This document shows positions 1 to 10,272 of a DNA stretch of 64,000 nucleotides, piece by piece (positions within the stretch are counted from its first letter, which is position 1; every line of letters begins with the position of its first letter). The notes beneath the pieces were generated by a model that was not told the origin of the DNA, did no database searches, and saw only the letters and a list, made by a program, of their open reading frames with translations. The position numbers and the translations under genes are program-made. Source of the stretch: an uncultured cyanobacterium (GTDB lineage Bacteria > Cyanobacteriota > Cyanobacteriia > CACIAM-69d); contig CALGDE010000132.1 in NCBI GenBank assembly GCA_937883785.1, positions 40,538-104,537 of the forward strand, in the 5' to 3' direction.

Positions 1-2
1 TT

Positions 3-548
3 GTTTCTCTAAGCCTTGTAGGAGGCTGCGGGCGAATTCTTGGGGCAGACCCTTTGGTGCAACGGGCAGTGACCTTGGAAGTGTTGCGTACACAAGTGGC
101 GATCGCCCAGGAATATTCTCCCAACGCCTCACCGAAACTACCAGCGGGCTCGGAATTATCAGGATTAGAATCAGCGAGCTCGGACTCCCCAAGCTCGGAC
201 TCCCCAAGCTCGGATTCAGTTTTAGGTGACCTACCTGCCGAGAATCTTCCCGAGGATTTGCCCGTTGCTGTTGACACCCTAGATGCCGTTTCTGAAGCTC
301 TAGGGATAAGGGTGACCCATATTCGCGTGAAAGAAAGACTGCCGTTGACCGTGGGCGATCGCCGGGGCTTTAAAATTAGCGGCACCTACGACTTAGATCT
401 GGATCGGGAGGGCTGGAAAACTAGTCAGCGGCGATCGCCCTTTGAAATTTATCTCCAACGTCAGCTGGAAGGAAAAACCTGGCGATTAGCCCATTTAAAC
501 CCTGGCAACCAGGATCATGAGGCGTTTTGGGAGCTCTATCGCCTCTAA
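3..548 (+). CDS. Lipoprotein-like hypothetical protein, 5'-truncated by window edge
   Basis: The reading frame is open from the first bases, so the start lies upstream of the window. The first visible residues read SLSLVGGC, which resembles the end of a lipoprotein signal peptide with a lipobox cysteine at about base 27. A low-complexity Ser/Asp/Pro stretch follows, encoded by 15-bp direct repeats at 177-218. The C-terminal third (GDRRGFKISGTYDL, then WRLAHLNPGN) looks like a small folded domain that I do not recognise. A TTG at 54 could also act as a start but would discard the lipobox. Function unknown; a membrane-anchored periplasmic protein is the inference. Confidence 0.6.
   Translation, partial: VSLSLVGGCGRILGADPLVQRAVTLEVLRTQVAIAQEYSPNASPKLPAGSELSGLESASSDSPSSDSPSSDSVLGDLPAENLPEDLPVAVDTLDAVSEALGIRVTHIRVKERLPLTVGDRRGFKISGTYDLDLDREGWKTSQRRSPFEIYLQRQLEGKTWRLAHLNPGNQDHEAFWELYRL
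177..218 (+). repeat. 15-bp tandem repeat inside CDS
   Basis: Two full units of AGCTCGGACTCCCCA and a partial third encode the PSSDSPSSDS linker of the overlapping lipoprotein-like gene. Confidence 0.7.
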
Positions 549-697
549 GCGTTCCTATCGATATTTCAACTTACCAATCAACTCAATCAACTTTATTGAA
601 CCCGCTCTCAGGAAAATCCCCCGCAACCGCTTGGCAAAAACACCGACGAGCGCGAAAATTAAAGAGGCCCGACCGATGACTCTCAATACCGCAATCT

Positions 698-1456
698 GTG
701 AATAACGTTCGAACTGTTTCTGATACTAAGCGAGCGTTCCATACCGCTCATACTCGCCCCATTAACTCCGTGTACCGCCGCGTTGTTGAGGAGTTAATGG
801 TGGAAATGCACCTGCTAACGGTGGGCAGCAACTTCTCCTACACGTCCATTTACGCCCTAGGTGTGATGACCACTTTCGACCGGTTTATGGCAGGTTACCA
901 GCCAGAGAGTGATCGTGACTCCATATTTGCGGCCCTATGCACCAGCGCAGGGCAAAAGGACGCCAGCCAATTCCGCCAGGACGCAACGGCATTACTAGAG
1001 GCCGCTAAAGGGCTGTCTGTAGATGACGCCATCGCGGCCCTGACCCAACAGGGAAGTGCAGGGGCTGCCGTCAAAGACGCTGTACAGCCTTTAGTTGACG
1101 GGGCAACAAAGTATAGCCGTCTACTGGGCGTAGGGTTGTACACCATTTTGGAAGCCTGTGATCAGGAGCTAATCCAGGACAAGGAAAAGCGCGCAGAATT
1201 GCTGCAAGGTATCTGTGAGCCCCTAAAACTGCCGTTTGACAAGCTAGATAAGGATCTAGATCTTTATCGCGGCAACTTGGAGAAGCTGGCCATGGCCCAA
1301 GAAACCATGCGGGATATTCTTGAAGCTGAGCGCAAGCAGCGAGAACAGCGCGCGAAAGCTAAAGAGGACGCCAAGCTAGGTAAAGACGCTGAAGCGGAAA
1401 AGCCCGAGGAAGCAGCGGCTAGCAGCTCTGCGGCGGATCAAAAAGCTAGTGAATAA
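698..1456 (+). CDS. thf1: Thf1/Psb29, photosystem II biogenesis protein
   Basis: 252 residues, starting at a GTG. The N-terminus VRTVSDTKRAFHTAHTRPIN and the segment YALGVMTTFDRFMAGYQPE are hallmarks of the Thf1/Psb29 family. From about residue 185 the protein becomes a charged coiled coil (LEKLAMAQETMRDILEAERKQREQRAKAKED) ending in an acidic/Ala tail, as in other cyanobacterial members. Known family role: thylakoid-associated factor needed for normal PSII repair and for accumulation of FtsH protease complexes under high light. The gene appears monocistronic. The GTG is preferred because the conserved N-terminus begins three codons later. Confidence 0.95.
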   Translation: MNNVRTVSDTKRAFHTAHTRPINSVYRRVVEELMVEMHLLTVGSNFSYTSIYALGVMTTFDRFMAGYQPESDRDSIFAALCTSAGQKDASQFRQDATALLEAAKGLSVDDAIAALTQQGSAGAAVKDAVQPLVDGATKYSRLLGVGLYTILEACDQELIQDKEKRAELLQGICEPLKLPFDKLDKDLDLYRGNLEKLAMAQETMRDILEAERKQREQRAKAKEDAKLGKDAEAEKPEEAAASSSAADQKASE

Positions 1457-1958
1457 TTCTTGGGCTGGCTGACCTTGGGTTGGCGGCAGTGAAAGAGATG
1501 AGATACGGCTAGAGGCTATCTTCATTTAAATTTCCAAGGCTTTTTGCTTTGGTTGGGCAGGCATATATTCCCTACTACGCGTAAAGCTTTTGGCAGTCAC
1601 TTGATGCCAGCCCTTGGGGAAAAACGATAAAAAGCTTGATCGGCGATGAACAGGTGGATTTCAGTTTGGATCTCCGACCTATCGCTTAGGCTGACCGTCC
1701 TGATTCCTGGAATAGCGGTCAGAAATGGTGATGATACACTCAATTTGGGTGCTAGGTTTCCCCTGTTTCTGGAGCTTGTCATGAATTAGGTTCTGAAGGC
1801 TTGCGTAGTAAAGATCACAGCCATCAGATTCTGCTTAGACCTGGTGCTGCTGATTCCGGTGCGCAAAGTTTTCAATGCTAGTTGACGGCGTATCCCTGGG
1901 AAATTTGTTATCAAGAAATCATTGATTGCCTTAACGACCTATTCCCTGGAGTCTTCCT
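1457..1958. other. Intergenic gap, nothing recognised
   Basis: About 500 bp between thf1 and the exosortase gene. No convincing ORF, tRNA or strong hairpin was seen. It presumably contains the exosortase promoter. Confidence 0.4.
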
Positions 1959-2849
1959 ATGACCGCAGGACAAGCTTATTTAAATCAGGATCCCAAGGAG
2001 GATCAGCGGCCGTTTTTTGCCTATGCCGTCGGCGTTTTAATGGCAATTATTTATGTCCCTTTGTTGTGGCATTGGGCTCAAGGTTGGATTTTTAAAAATA
2101 TCAGTCTTGAGCACGAGTACTTTAGCTACGCTTTTATTGGCATCCCCTACGCCGCTTACGCTGCCTGGCAAAATCGAAAGCTTTGGGACAGTATTGCTGA
2201 TCAAATTCACTTCATTGGCTTTTTCTTATTAAGCCTAGGGTGTGTCTTATACCTGAGCGGTGTTTCTGACCTCGTTAATTTGTCGCTGCCCATTGTGGTG
2301 GCTGGTATGGTGGGCTGCTGGAAAGGGCTTCCGGGGCTAAGGCTGCATGTGGCTCCGCTGATGTTTTTGCTTCTGGCGACGCCAAATGAGCTACCTTATT
2401 TAATCTCTCCCTACACGTTAGGGTTACAGCGCTTTATCGCTAACGTTGCGGGCTTTGTGCTGAACCAGTTTGATCTGAATGTTACGGTTCAGGGTATTTA
2501 TTTATTCGTCAACGAACGAACGGTGGAGGTGGCTCCCCATTGTGCCGGCTTGAAAATGTTGATCACGAGTCTGTATGTGGCGCTAATGCTGCTGCATTTG
2601 CGGAGGAAGCTGCGATCGCCATTTCATTTCGGATTGTTGATGAGCGGCGCTGTACTGATCAGTGTTGCCATGAACATTTTGCGTAACACTTTACTGACCC
2701 TATTCCATGGCATGTATTGGGACGGGTTGTTCCACTTTTTACATGAAGGCGTCGGTGGAGATATTTATTCGGCGCTGATGCTGGGAGCCATAATTTGGTG
2801 GATGCAAGGCGTTGACCGCATTGTGCCTCTGTTGCGAGAACGCTATTAA
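1959..2849 (+). CDS. Cyanoexosortase B
   Basis: 296-residue polytopic membrane protein, about eight hydrophobic segments. The exosortase catalytic residues are visible: Cys195 in VAPHCAGLKM, Arg242 in MNILRN and His262 in FLHEGVGG. Exosortases are inner-membrane cysteine transpeptidase-like enzymes that process proteins carrying a C-terminal PEP-CTERM signal, usually in genomes that make exopolysaccharide. The next gene is the usual partner of the B type, which fixes the subtype. ATG at 1959 has TGGAG about 7 nt upstream. A candidate substrate is the PEP-CTERM protein at 19393-20121. Confidence 0.9.
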   Translation: MTAGQAYLNQDPKEDQRPFFAYAVGVLMAIIYVPLLWHWAQGWIFKNISLEHEYFSYAFIGIPYAAYAAWQNRKLWDSIADQIHFIGFFLLSLGCVLYLSGVSDLVNLSLPIVVAGMVGCWKGLPGLRLHVAPLMFLLLATPNELPYLISPYTLGLQRFIANVAGFVLNQFDLNVTVQGIYLFVNERTVEVAPHCAGLKMLITSLYVALMLLHLRRKLRSPFHFGLLMSGAVLISVAMNILRNTLLTLFHGMYWDGLFHFLHEGVGGDIYSALMLGAIIWWMQGVDRIVPLLRERY

Positions 2850-3011
2850 GGCGTACGTTTGTGTCGATAGTTTCCAAAAGGTTTTGGCTGCGAAATGGCG
2901 CGGTAGCTTTGTATGGCGAATAAGTGCGCGGCTTACTGGCTATTGGGGCATCTCTTGCACGAGTAAAATCTATTCCTACAAACCTGCACAGGTGAAAAAC
3001 GTTAGGGGTTT

Positions 3012-3154
3012 TGGGGCGTGCTATCAATCAAGCACCAGAAGCCTCACTTGATGAGGAGTACGCGCCTTTTTGAAGCAAAAGTCAAGGCAAAAAGTGCTAG
3101 GGGGCTGGACCCCTAACAGCTAAAGGCTTTGCCCCTTAAATGATGACAGCCTTA
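3012..3154 (+). repeat. Two-hairpin MITE-like repeat, copy A
   Basis: Diverged copy of a family seen six times in the window. It starts GGGCGTGCTATCAATC and ends TTAAATGATGACAGCCTTA. The left half pairs GGCGTG with CGCGCC, the right half CTAGGGGGCTG with CAGCCTTAG. It occupies part of the exosortase to associated-protein gap (2850-3258), where I see nothing else. Confidence 0.75.
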
Positions 3155-3258
3155 GTCACAGGCGATTCGATTTTGGTCCCGATAGGTTTCGGTCCTAGTG
3201 CCCAGAAGCCTACCGCCCCTAAGTAATCCGTCCTACCTAATTTTAAAAACACAACTCC

Positions 3259-4131
3259 ATGAATAAGCTGTGGCAATGGATTCGCGGGTATCTAGCCCCA
3301 AATACGCCTTTTAAACTGACGGCGCTGATTTTATTGCTGGTGGTGGCGATCGCGGGAGCTGCCCCAGGTTATCTGAAGGGTAATTGGCGATGGTCCTGGG
3401 TCGGTCCTGTCGCCAATTTATCGGACCTTCGGGAAATTCGAAAAGAAGGCATTGAGATTCCCAACTGGGAAACTATGGAGCAGGGAGAGCGACTTATTGG
3501 CTCACGAACCTGGTCTTCCCAGAGAATTCGCCCAGTTTCCGAAAGTAGGGACATTGAAGATAAGGAACCGGACGAAGTGGTAGTTGGAGCCTCCGACGGA
3601 GATTCTGAACAAGCACCTGAGCAAGACTCTGAAGCTGTAGACAGTGGAGCTGCGCAGGCTGCTGAAGAGCGGGACCAAGATCAATCAAATGATCGGGTGA
3701 TGCAGGTGATGCTGCTGCCAACTAAATCTGATGCTGACCAGCCCCAGGTGGAATGGAGCGACTGGGAGGGGGTTGCCCAAATTACGACGGATTCTGAGCG
3801 CTTTGTGGATTTGCAGGCAAAGTCTGGAGATCAGCGAGCCACCTTTACCGTGCGCTTACTGCGGGGATGGACCGAGAACAACACAACTTTGGTTATGGCC
3901 CAGTGGTACGCCTGGCCCGGCGGCGGCAGCCCGAAGGCTGGCGACTGGTTTTGGGCGGATCGCGGCAGTCAAATTCGCCGCCACCGCTTGCCTTGGGTGG
4001 CGGTGAATATTGTGACTGAAACCAAGCGTCCTTTAGATGATTTGGAAGATTATCAGGATTTACTAGAGGACACTGCGATTGATGTACAAACAGGATTAAT
4101 TCGGGGACCGCTCAAACCTCAAGACACTTAG
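3259..4131 (+). CDS. Cyanoexosortase B system-associated protein
   Basis: 290 residues with one N-terminal membrane segment (LTALILLLVVAIAGAAPGYL, residues about 20-40), followed by WRWSWVGPVANLSDLREIRKEGI and an acidic linker at about residues 95-150. The C-terminal half is a soluble domain (VAQWYAWPGGGSPKAGDWFWAD, then PLDDLEDYQDLL). This architecture matches the single-pass protein regularly encoded next to cyanoexosortase B. Its biochemical role is not established; by position it probably faces the periplasm and assists substrate handling. A two-hairpin repeat lies on each side of the gene. Confidence 0.8.
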   Translation: MNKLWQWIRGYLAPNTPFKLTALILLLVVAIAGAAPGYLKGNWRWSWVGPVANLSDLREIRKEGIEIPNWETMEQGERLIGSRTWSSQRIRPVSESRDIEDKEPDEVVVGASDGDSEQAPEQDSEAVDSGAAQAAEERDQDQSNDRVMQVMLLPTKSDADQPQVEWSDWEGVAQITTDSERFVDLQAKSGDQRATFTVRLLRGWTENNTTLVMAQWYAWPGGGSPKAGDWFWADRGSQIRRHRLPWVAVNIVTETKRPLDDLEDYQDLLEDTAIDVQTGLIRGPLKPQDT

Positions 4132-4211
4132 CCTGTTCGTGTGGGGATCTGCTGGGTTATTTGTTAATTGTTTTTTCGAGTTTCTTGCCCTCTTGCTTCT
4201 GGCAGGAAAAC

Positions 4212-4342
4212 TAAGGTCTGTGACCAATCTAATTCCTGAGTCAAAAGCTGTAAGGGGTTCAGCTCCCAGCATTTTTTACTTTGAAAGGGTGTGTACTCCC
4301 CATTGCACAAGGCTTTAAGGGTTTAATTGATGACACGCCCTA
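4212..4342 (-). repeat. Two-hairpin MITE-like repeat, copy D (inverted)
   Basis: Reverse-orientation copy. Read on the minus strand it begins TAGGGCGTGTCATCAATTAA and ends GTCACAGACCTTA. TA dinucleotides sit at both ends (4341-4342 and 4212-4213). It fills most of the gap between the exosortase-associated gene and the SLBB gene. Confidence 0.75.
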
Positions 4343-4411
4343 ATAATGTGTCAATGGGCCTCTTTCCTCGCTTAGCCGTTTTTCTTCAATCGTTTTTCAT
4401 CCTAAATTGAC

Positions 4412-6112
4412 GTGTCAATGAGTCAGCCACTGGTTAATTTTGCGAAGTTTGCACCGCGTAAATTTTGGCGATCGCGATTCCTGACGTTGCAATTAGCCAC
4501 TTTGGCAGCCGTGCTTGGCGCATTCAGCGGCACTTCAGCAGGTGTTGCGTCCGCCAGAATTGGCTCGTTGTCAGAACAAGAGGCGTCAGAATCCCAAGCA
4601 ATCAACCCCTCTGCTCAGCTGAGAGAAGAACCCCAGCAGGGCTCGGAGAAAGACTCGGAGCCGATTTTTCCTGATATTCCTCGTCAACCGGCAGACGATT
4701 CCCAGTTTCCCCAGGCTGAGCCCTTGGAGGAAGAAGCTCCATCTTTGGACACGGCTCCTGAGAATTCCCCCGAAGCGTCCGACAATACAGTTCCTCCTCC
4801 TGACAGCTCGTCAGAGCGATCGCCCCAACCGCCACCGGCCGCTAAACAGCCCAAGCCTGACTCTCCTTCCCCTGAAGTTGTCGGTGAAGAAGGCGATCGC
4901 GATTTAGAAGAAACCCCTGACGCTGCCCCGAATACCACCACTCCTAGGCGCTTACCCCCTCTATTGCCAAGGCGGGACAGCCCCACTGCTCGACCGGACC
5001 CACTTTTTCCGCTGGATCCTGGAGCAGAGGTTCCCGGTGATCGTTTTGATCGCGACCCCAATGAACTGGGCGGAGACGACCCTCTGCCGAATGTGCCGCC
5101 GGCCTTATTGGAACCAGTAGACCCTTGGCGAGCCTATCGACTATCGCCTCTGGATAGCGTCGTGGTGCAAGTTTTTGGCTATCCCGACTTATCTTTCAAC
5201 ACCAACGTGGACCAGGGGGGACGAATTTTGGTGCCCCTGGTGGGCTTTTTAAAGGTGGAAGGACTCACCCTGGAGGAGCTTCAGGGGGCCCTAGAGAGCG
5301 CCTACAACGAATACGTGATTGACCCGGAGGTGTTGGTTACCTTGGGCAGTCAGGTGAACCCCGATATCGTTGTGTCTGGCGAAGTAGTACGCCCTGGCTT
5401 TTACCGCGTCGGCTCCTTTGAAACGGTGGTGCAGGCGCTGATTTCAGCGGGTGGCGTGAAAGATAGCGCCGACTTGCGGGCGATCGCCCTGCGTCGTCGG
5501 TTACCCGATGGCACCTTGCTGGAGCAGGAGCTGAACCTATTGGAATTATTAGCGGAAGGTTTGCCGGAGCCACGATTTTTCTTACAGGATGGCGACGTGG
5601 TGTTTGTGCCTCGGCGAGAGGTGGTCAACGACCCCACGTACAACTTTGCCTTGGCCACATTAAATAACCTGGGACAGCCCACCATTCGAGTGCGTTTGTT
5701 GGCTTACGTGGGTGAAGGCGGCTTGCGCACCGTTACCTTACCCACAGGCAGCTCTTTTATTGACGTGCTAGAAGGGCTACCCATCTCCCAAATCAACTTG
5801 CGTAAGGTGGCCCTAATTCGCTTTGAGGCGGAGCAGGGAACGGTGGTTACCCAGGAACTGGACGGAAAAGCTGCCATCCTTGGCGACCTAACTCAAAATC
5901 CCCAGCTTCGGGACAACGACGTGATTGTGGTTAATCGCAACTTGATCACCAAACTTACGGTGTTCTTTAACCGATTTACTCAACCCTTCAGGGACGTTCT
6001 GGGCTTCCTGCTATTTTTCCGCGAGTTAGATAACGCTGCTGAAGAGCTATTTGGACCGGAGGGAACCTTTAACGGCGGGTCTGAAAATGACAACAACAAT
6101 AATGATAATTAG
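4412..6112 (+). CDS. SLBB/Poly_export polysaccharide export protein (Wza-like)
   Basis: 566 residues. An N-terminal signal segment (LQLATLAAVLGAFSGTSAG) is followed by a long Pro/Glu/Asp/Ser-rich linker (about residues 55-225). A Poly_export domain follows (YRLSPLDSVVVQVFGYPDLS, then VLVTLGS), with SLBB-type beta-grasp segments (DIVVSGEVVRPGFYRVGSFE, then IRVRLLAYVGEGGLRTVTLP). Family role: outer-membrane or periplasmic channel component for export of capsular or exopolysaccharide. Its place beside cyanoexosortase B fits the known link between PEP-CTERM sorting and polysaccharide loci. Start is GTG 4412 or ATG 4418; neither has a clear RBS. The stop TAG coincides with the left end of a repeat copy. 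Confidence 0.85.
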   Translation: MSMSQPLVNFAKFAPRKFWRSRFLTLQLATLAAVLGAFSGTSAGVASARIGSLSEQEASESQAINPSAQLREEPQQGSEKDSEPIFPDIPRQPADDSQFPQAEPLEEEAPSLDTAPENSPEASDNTVPPPDSSSERSPQPPPAAKQPKPDSPSPEVVGEEGDRDLEETPDAAPNTTTPRRLPPLLPRRDSPTARPDPLFPLDPGAEVPGDRFDRDPNELGGDDPLPNVPPALLEPVDPWRAYRLSPLDSVVVQVFGYPDLSFNTNVDQGGRILVPLVGFLKVEGLTLEELQGALESAYNEYVIDPEVLVTLGSQVNPDIVVSGEVVRPGFYRVGSFETVVQALISAGGVKDSADLRAIALRRRLPDGTLLEQELNLLELLAEGLPEPRFFLQDGDVVFVPRREVVNDPTYNFALATLNNLGQPTIRVRLLAYVGEGGLRTVTLPTGSSFIDVLEGLPISQINLRKVALIRFEAEQGTVVTQELDGKAAILGDLTQNPQLRDNDVIVVNRNLITKLTVFFNRFTQPFRDVLGFLLFFRELDNAAEELFGPEGTFNGGSENDNNNNDN

Positions 6113-6239
6113 GGCATGCCATCAATTGAGCGCCAGAAGTTTTACGCCGTCGAAAAGCCATGCCCTTTCGCAACAAAAACGCTGGGGGCTGCAACCTTCG
6201 TGGCTTTTGGCTTTGAGATTTAAACGATGACCGCCCCTA
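6110..6239 (+). repeat. Two-hairpin MITE-like repeat, copy B
   Basis: Starts with the TAG stop codon of the SLBB gene (TAGGGCATGCC) and ends CCGCCCCTA. Left hairpin AGGGCATG/CATGCCCT; right hairpin GCTGGGGGC/GCCCCTAGC with a G-U pair. It lies between the convergent SLBB and der genes. Confidence 0.8.
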
Positions 6240-6292
6240 GCCAGCTGACGGTGACTGACACCACAATTCTGAACCAGTCGCTGCCCGTAACG

Positions 6293-7651
6293 CTACACGC
6301 GAGTTGCCCGGTTGAGGCTTGGCTCCACATCCCGTGGACGCTTGCCTCGCCAAAATAGGCGCACTGGGGTGCCTTCAAAGCCTAAGTTGGACCGGATTTG
6401 TCCTTCAATGTAGCGGCGATAATTGTCCTTAAATCGCTTGGGATCGTTGACGAATAGGGCGATCGCCGGAGGCTGAGCACTAACCTGGGTGCCGTAATAA
6501 ATCCGACCCTGCTTACCTTGGCGGGAGGTGGGCGGAGAATGCCAGCGCACCGCCTCCTCCAAAATTTCATTGATGGTAGACGTGGTCACCCGGCGGCGAT
6601 GCTGCTCCCAGCCCTGGTGAATTAATTCAAAAATCTTCGGCACGCGCTGTCCCGTCAGGGCGCTGACAAAAATCATCGATGCCCAATCCATAAAGTACAG
6701 CTTGCTACGGAGATTGCGCTCGAACAAGTAAATCGTATCGGAATCCTTCTCAATGGCGTCCCACTTATTCACCACAATCACGCAAGCTCGACCTTCGCTA
6801 ATCACCCGGTCCGCCAGCTTCTGATCCTGCTCCGTCACCCCATCCTCAGCGTCGATCACCATCAGCACCACATCGGATCGCCGAATCGCCTTAAACGCCC
6901 GATTGATACTGAAAAACTCTGGACCGTAATCGATACTTTTTTTACGCCGAATCCCCGCCGTATCAATCAATCGATACCGAACTCCTTCGAACTCCACCCG
7001 GGTATCGATCGCATCCCGCGTTGTTCCAGAAATGGGACTAACGATCGCCCGCGTCTCACCCACGAAAGCATTCAGCAAACTGGACTTGCCCACATTAGGA
7101 CGTCCAATAATTGCCACGTTAATTTCTGGATCGTCGAGGATCTCCGCTTCCGGCGGCAGGTGCGTCATCAGCTCCTCCAGCAAATCCCCCGTGCCGTTGC
7201 CGTGAATGCTGGACACCGGATAGGGGGTGCCGAGCCCCAGCTCCCAAAATTCCGCCGCCTGGGACAGCCCCAACTCCAGGGATTCGCACTTGTTCACTGC
7301 CAACAGCACCGGCTTACTCTGTCGCCGTAGCCAGTTTGCAATTTCCTCGTCAGCAGCCGTCAGCCCCGCCTTGCCATCCACCACTAAAACTGCAGCTACC
7401 GCTTCTTCCAGCGCCAGCTCTGCCTGCTGTCGAATTAGGGGCAAGAACTCCGTCTCATCATCAAAAACCAAGCCCCCCGTATCCACAATCAAAAAATCGC
7501 GCCCTCCCCAAAAAGCGTTGCGGTAGGTGCGATCGCGGGTGATGCCCGGCTCGTCGAACACAATGGCCTGATTATCCCCAGCAAATCGGTTCGCCAAGGT
7601 CGATTTACCCACATTGGGGCGACCGATAATTGCAACAATAGGAAGGGCCAT
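6293..7651 (-). CDS. der: Ribosome biogenesis GTPase Der (EngA)
   Basis: 452 residues with two tandem GTPase domains. The first has P-loop GRPNVGKS near the N-terminus and DTGG. The second has [24 protein letters not shown] and NKWD, followed by a C-terminal KH-like domain ([14 protein letters not shown]). Der binds the 50S subunit during assembly and is usually essential. Length and motif order are normal. Convergent with the SLBB gene. Confidence 0.97.
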   Translation of the reverse strand: MALPIVAIIGRPNVGKSTLANRFAGDNQAIVFDEPGITRDRTYRNAFWGGRDFLIVDTGGLVFDDETEFLPLIRQQAELALEEAVAAVLVVDGKAGLTAADEEIANWLRRQSKPVLLAVNKCESLELGLSQAAEFWELGLGTPYPVSSIHGNGTGDLLEELMTHLPPEAEILDDPEINVAIIGRPNVGKSSLLNAFVGETRAIVSPISGTTRDAIDTRVEFEGVRYRLIDTAGIRRKKSIDYGPEFFSINRAFKAIRRSDVVLMVIDAEDGVTEQDQKLADRVISEGRACVIVVNKWDAIEKDSDTIYLFERNLRSKLYFMDWASMIFVSALTGQRVPKIFELIHQGWEQHRRRVTTSTINEILEEAVRWHSPPTSRQGKQGRIYYGTQVSAQPPAIALFVNDPKRFKDNYRRYIEGQIRSNLGFEGTPVRLFWRGKRPRDVEPSLNRATRV

Positions 7652-7873
7652 GGTTAATCACTCTCTGAAAACAAGCGCACTTGATATTATCGATACTTTG
7701 CGCGCCCTTTAGATCATGACATCTTACGGGATTTTGGTTGTTTAGCCTAAAGTAATCACGCTTCAAATCCAACTAGCTTGAAAAAGCTGGATTTAATTCT
7801 CATCAAATCCAGCCATCAATTGTTTTTGGAGCCTAATATTTTCCCAATCTCCGTATTTTGATTCTTTAAGCCC

Positions 7874-8827
7874 TTAGCTGTGGGTTTCCACTGGATCTGA
7901 ACTTTGAGGCTCTGTATTGGATAGTCCACTGGACGCAGCGATCGCCACCACCCCCCCTGCCCCATCCTGGCTCCAGCGCTCCGTTACCCTCTCTTTTTCC
8001 ATCATGGGATTTTGAAGTTCCCACACTTTCAACAGAATCAAATACTCATAAAACGCCTGCAAAACACACCAGGTAAAACCTGCTCTGCCGTCTAAACATC
8101 CCCCTAGCCCGAAATACATGTAGAGAAACCGGACAAAGGGACGAAATGGCACCCGCAACGATAAATCTTTTAGGGCATGCCGGCGAATAATTTCAGTTTC
8201 ACCGAAGAACAAATCTCGCCAAGCAATACCTCCGTTCTCAAGCTGTTGAATGGTTTCTTTTGCTTCGTTGGTGGAGTAAGTGTTGTGCTTCTCAACCCAC
8301 CTAAAGAATCCTTTCCCAGAGGTATAGTGCGGGTAAGTTTCTGTTAGATATCCAGCCTTGCCGGCAATTTCTTCACGCTCCGTATGGCCGTAATCACTGA
8401 ACCAGGCTGAACCTTTCTTAATTAGCCGCATTTGGTAGCGGGGAAACTGGGTGCTGTGCTTAATCCAGTGATTCATAAACATCACCCGTTCCGCCGCGAA
8501 GTAAGCGACCTTATCGGTATTTTTAATAACTTCAGAGCACTCCTTAAATAACTCAGGAGTCATCAATTCGTCGGCTTCTAAAATATAAACCCAAGGATAC
8601 TTCGTGGGCACTTCTTCCAACATCCAAGTGCGCTGTTTTCCGTGGCTTTCAAACTTATGCTGAATAACGCGGACAGGGTTATTTTCGGCAATTCCCTTGG
8701 CGATTTCTACGGTGCGATCGCCACTAAAAGAATCCACAATAATCACGTCATCCGATAGCAGAGCAGATTCAATGCAGTCTGCAATATCTCTTTCTTCGTT
8801 GTAAGTCAGAATATAAATTGAAAACAT
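7874..8827 (-). CDS. Glycosyltransferase family 2
   Basis: 317 residues. The N-terminus IYILTYNEERDIADCIES and VIIVDSFSGDRTVEIA are typical GT2 nucleotide-sugar binding motifs; EADE near residue 84 fits the metal-binding acidic motif. The overall pattern resembles the WaaE/KdtX-like group that adds sugars to lipopolysaccharide core or exopolysaccharide. A weakly hydrophobic region near FLYMYFGLGGCLDG could be membrane-associated. Substrate unknown. No obvious operon partner. Confidence 0.85.
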   Translation of the reverse strand: MFSIYILTYNEERDIADCIESALLSDDVIIVDSFSGDRTVEIAKGIAENNPVRVIQHKFESHGKQRTWMLEEVPTKYPWVYILEADELMTPELFKECSEVIKNTDKVAYFAAERVMFMNHWIKHSTQFPRYQMRLIKKGSAWFSDYGHTEREEIAGKAGYLTETYPHYTSGKGFFRWVEKHNTYSTNEAKETIQQLENGGIAWRDLFFGETEIIRRHALKDLSLRVPFRPFVRFLYMYFGLGGCLDGRAGFTWCVLQAFYEYLILLKVWELQNPMMEKERVTERWSQDGAGGVVAIAASSGLSNTEPQSSDPVETHS

Positions 8828-9257
8828 AGAAGTGCAGTGCGCTGAGAGTAGCAGTAACTAAGGACTAGGTTTTAAGGCAAGAAATTAAAGGGCGAAAATC
8901 GAGTGCATTCCTGAACAGCCACTTTGACAACAAGGTTGGAGAGTTAACAGCGTGGTGAACGAAATGATGGAGCGGGCAAAAAATCGACGTTATCCGTAAG
9001 ACGCCACCCACGGGAACAAAGGTGATGTTTTAACGCTGCTATTTTTTATCCCCTAATACATTGCCCTTAACCATCCAACGGGATTAAGTCAGCATTTCGT
9101 CAATTGCTTTTACTATCTTGCTTCACATCAAAATTTTATTCATAAACTTAGTGGTTTTTAAGAATTGGTGATAAACGAGTTTACATAGGGACGTGATCTG
9201 CCGGTTTTCCAGGGAAAAGGCTCGTAAAATCAAGATCAACTGAAGTCAAGCGTGTGC
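8828..9257. other. Intergenic gap, nothing recognised
   Basis: 430 bp between the GT2 start and the end of the ABC ATPase gene. No ORF or strong secondary structure was identified. Confidence 0.4.
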
Positions 9258-10004
9258 TTACTTTTCACTATTGGGGCTGTCTTTAATAACTTTCCCGTCT
9301 TGGAACCGCACAGTGCGTTGAGTTTGCTTTGCCACATCCGGTTCATGGGTCACCAAAATCACCGTAATCCCCTGTTGATTAAGGCGAGCAAAAATATCCA
9401 TGACTTCGGCGGTGGTGGCGGTATCCAAGGCTCCGGTAGGTTCGTCCGCCAGCAACACCACGGGCTCATTAACGATCGCCCGAGCAATAGCCACCCGCTG
9501 CTGTTGCCCCCCAGAAAGTTGGTTGGGGCGGTTGTGGAGACGATCCCCCAGCCCTACCCGCTCCAAAGCTGCCTGAGCTCGCGATCTCCGATCTCGCCCA
9601 GAAACGCCGCCATAAATCATGGGCAACATCACGTTTTCCAAAGCGCTGAGCTGGGACAACAAATGGAATTGCTGAAAAACAAAGCCAATTTTTCGATTGC
9701 GAATGGTGGCAAGCTGCTTTTCATTCAGGTGAGCCACGTCCACCCCGTCCAGAAAATACTGCCCCCGAGTGGGGCGATCCAGGCAGCCCATCACGTTCAT
9801 CAAAGTGGATTTTCCTGAGCCCGAGGTGCCCATGATGGCGCAGTATTCTCCGCTTTTGATGGTTAGGCTAACGCCGTCGAGGGCGCGCACTTCCGTATTG
9901 CCGCTGCCGTAGATTTTGCTGATATCGCTTAGGGCGATCGCCGGTCGAGACGAGGATAGCGTTGACGCAGAGGCGGAGGGAGCAATGGATGGCACTCGAA
10001 CCAT
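9258..10004 (-). CDS. ABC transporter ATP-binding protein, MacB/LolD type
   Basis: 248 residues. Walker [10 protein letters not shown], a Q-loop in [11 protein letters not shown], signature LSGGQQQR, Walker [14 protein letters not shown] and switch His in VTHE are all present. The segment [15 protein letters not shown] and the overall sequence match the MacB/LolD/DevA-like ATPases that power extracellular export or lipoprotein transport. No permease or membrane-fusion gene is adjacent, so it must work with a subunit encoded elsewhere. About 20 poorly conserved residues precede the domain, so the true start could be slightly downstream. Confidence 0.9.
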   Translation of the reverse strand: MVRVPSIAPSASASTLSSSRPAIALSDISKIYGSGNTEVRALDGVSLTIKSGEYCAIMGTSGSGKSTLMNVMGCLDRPTRGQYFLDGVDVAHLNEKQLATIRNRKIGFVFQQFHLLSQLSALENVMLPMIYGGVSGRDRRSRAQAALERVGLGDRLHNRPNQLSGGQQQRVAIARAIVNEPVVLLADEPTGALDTATTAEVMDIFARLNQQGITVILVTHEPDVAKQTQRTVRFQDGKVIKDSPNSEK

Positions 10005-10272
10005 GGGGATTTGGGGGCGATCGCGCCATAATAGATCTTCCTTTCAGCTTAGCGTGGAAGAAAATTGCCAGGATATGGTGGAAGTAGATATTGAAATTGG
10101 TTGAAATAGCACGCCGAAATAACAGGCTGCAATAGCGAGTCAATGGCTCAAGGCTTAGCGATCGCCCCCACTGCCGCCAATTTTGTTACCAATATTTACA
10201 AAACCGCCAATGCCGTCATAATAAAAGGGCGAAACAAAGACGAAACAAGCGGAAAGCAACACTGGAGCATCC

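Noticed and set aside
9252..9818. 188-codon plus-strand frame
   Set aside because: Antisense shadow of the ABC ATPase, whose Walker and signature motifs are intact on the minus strand.
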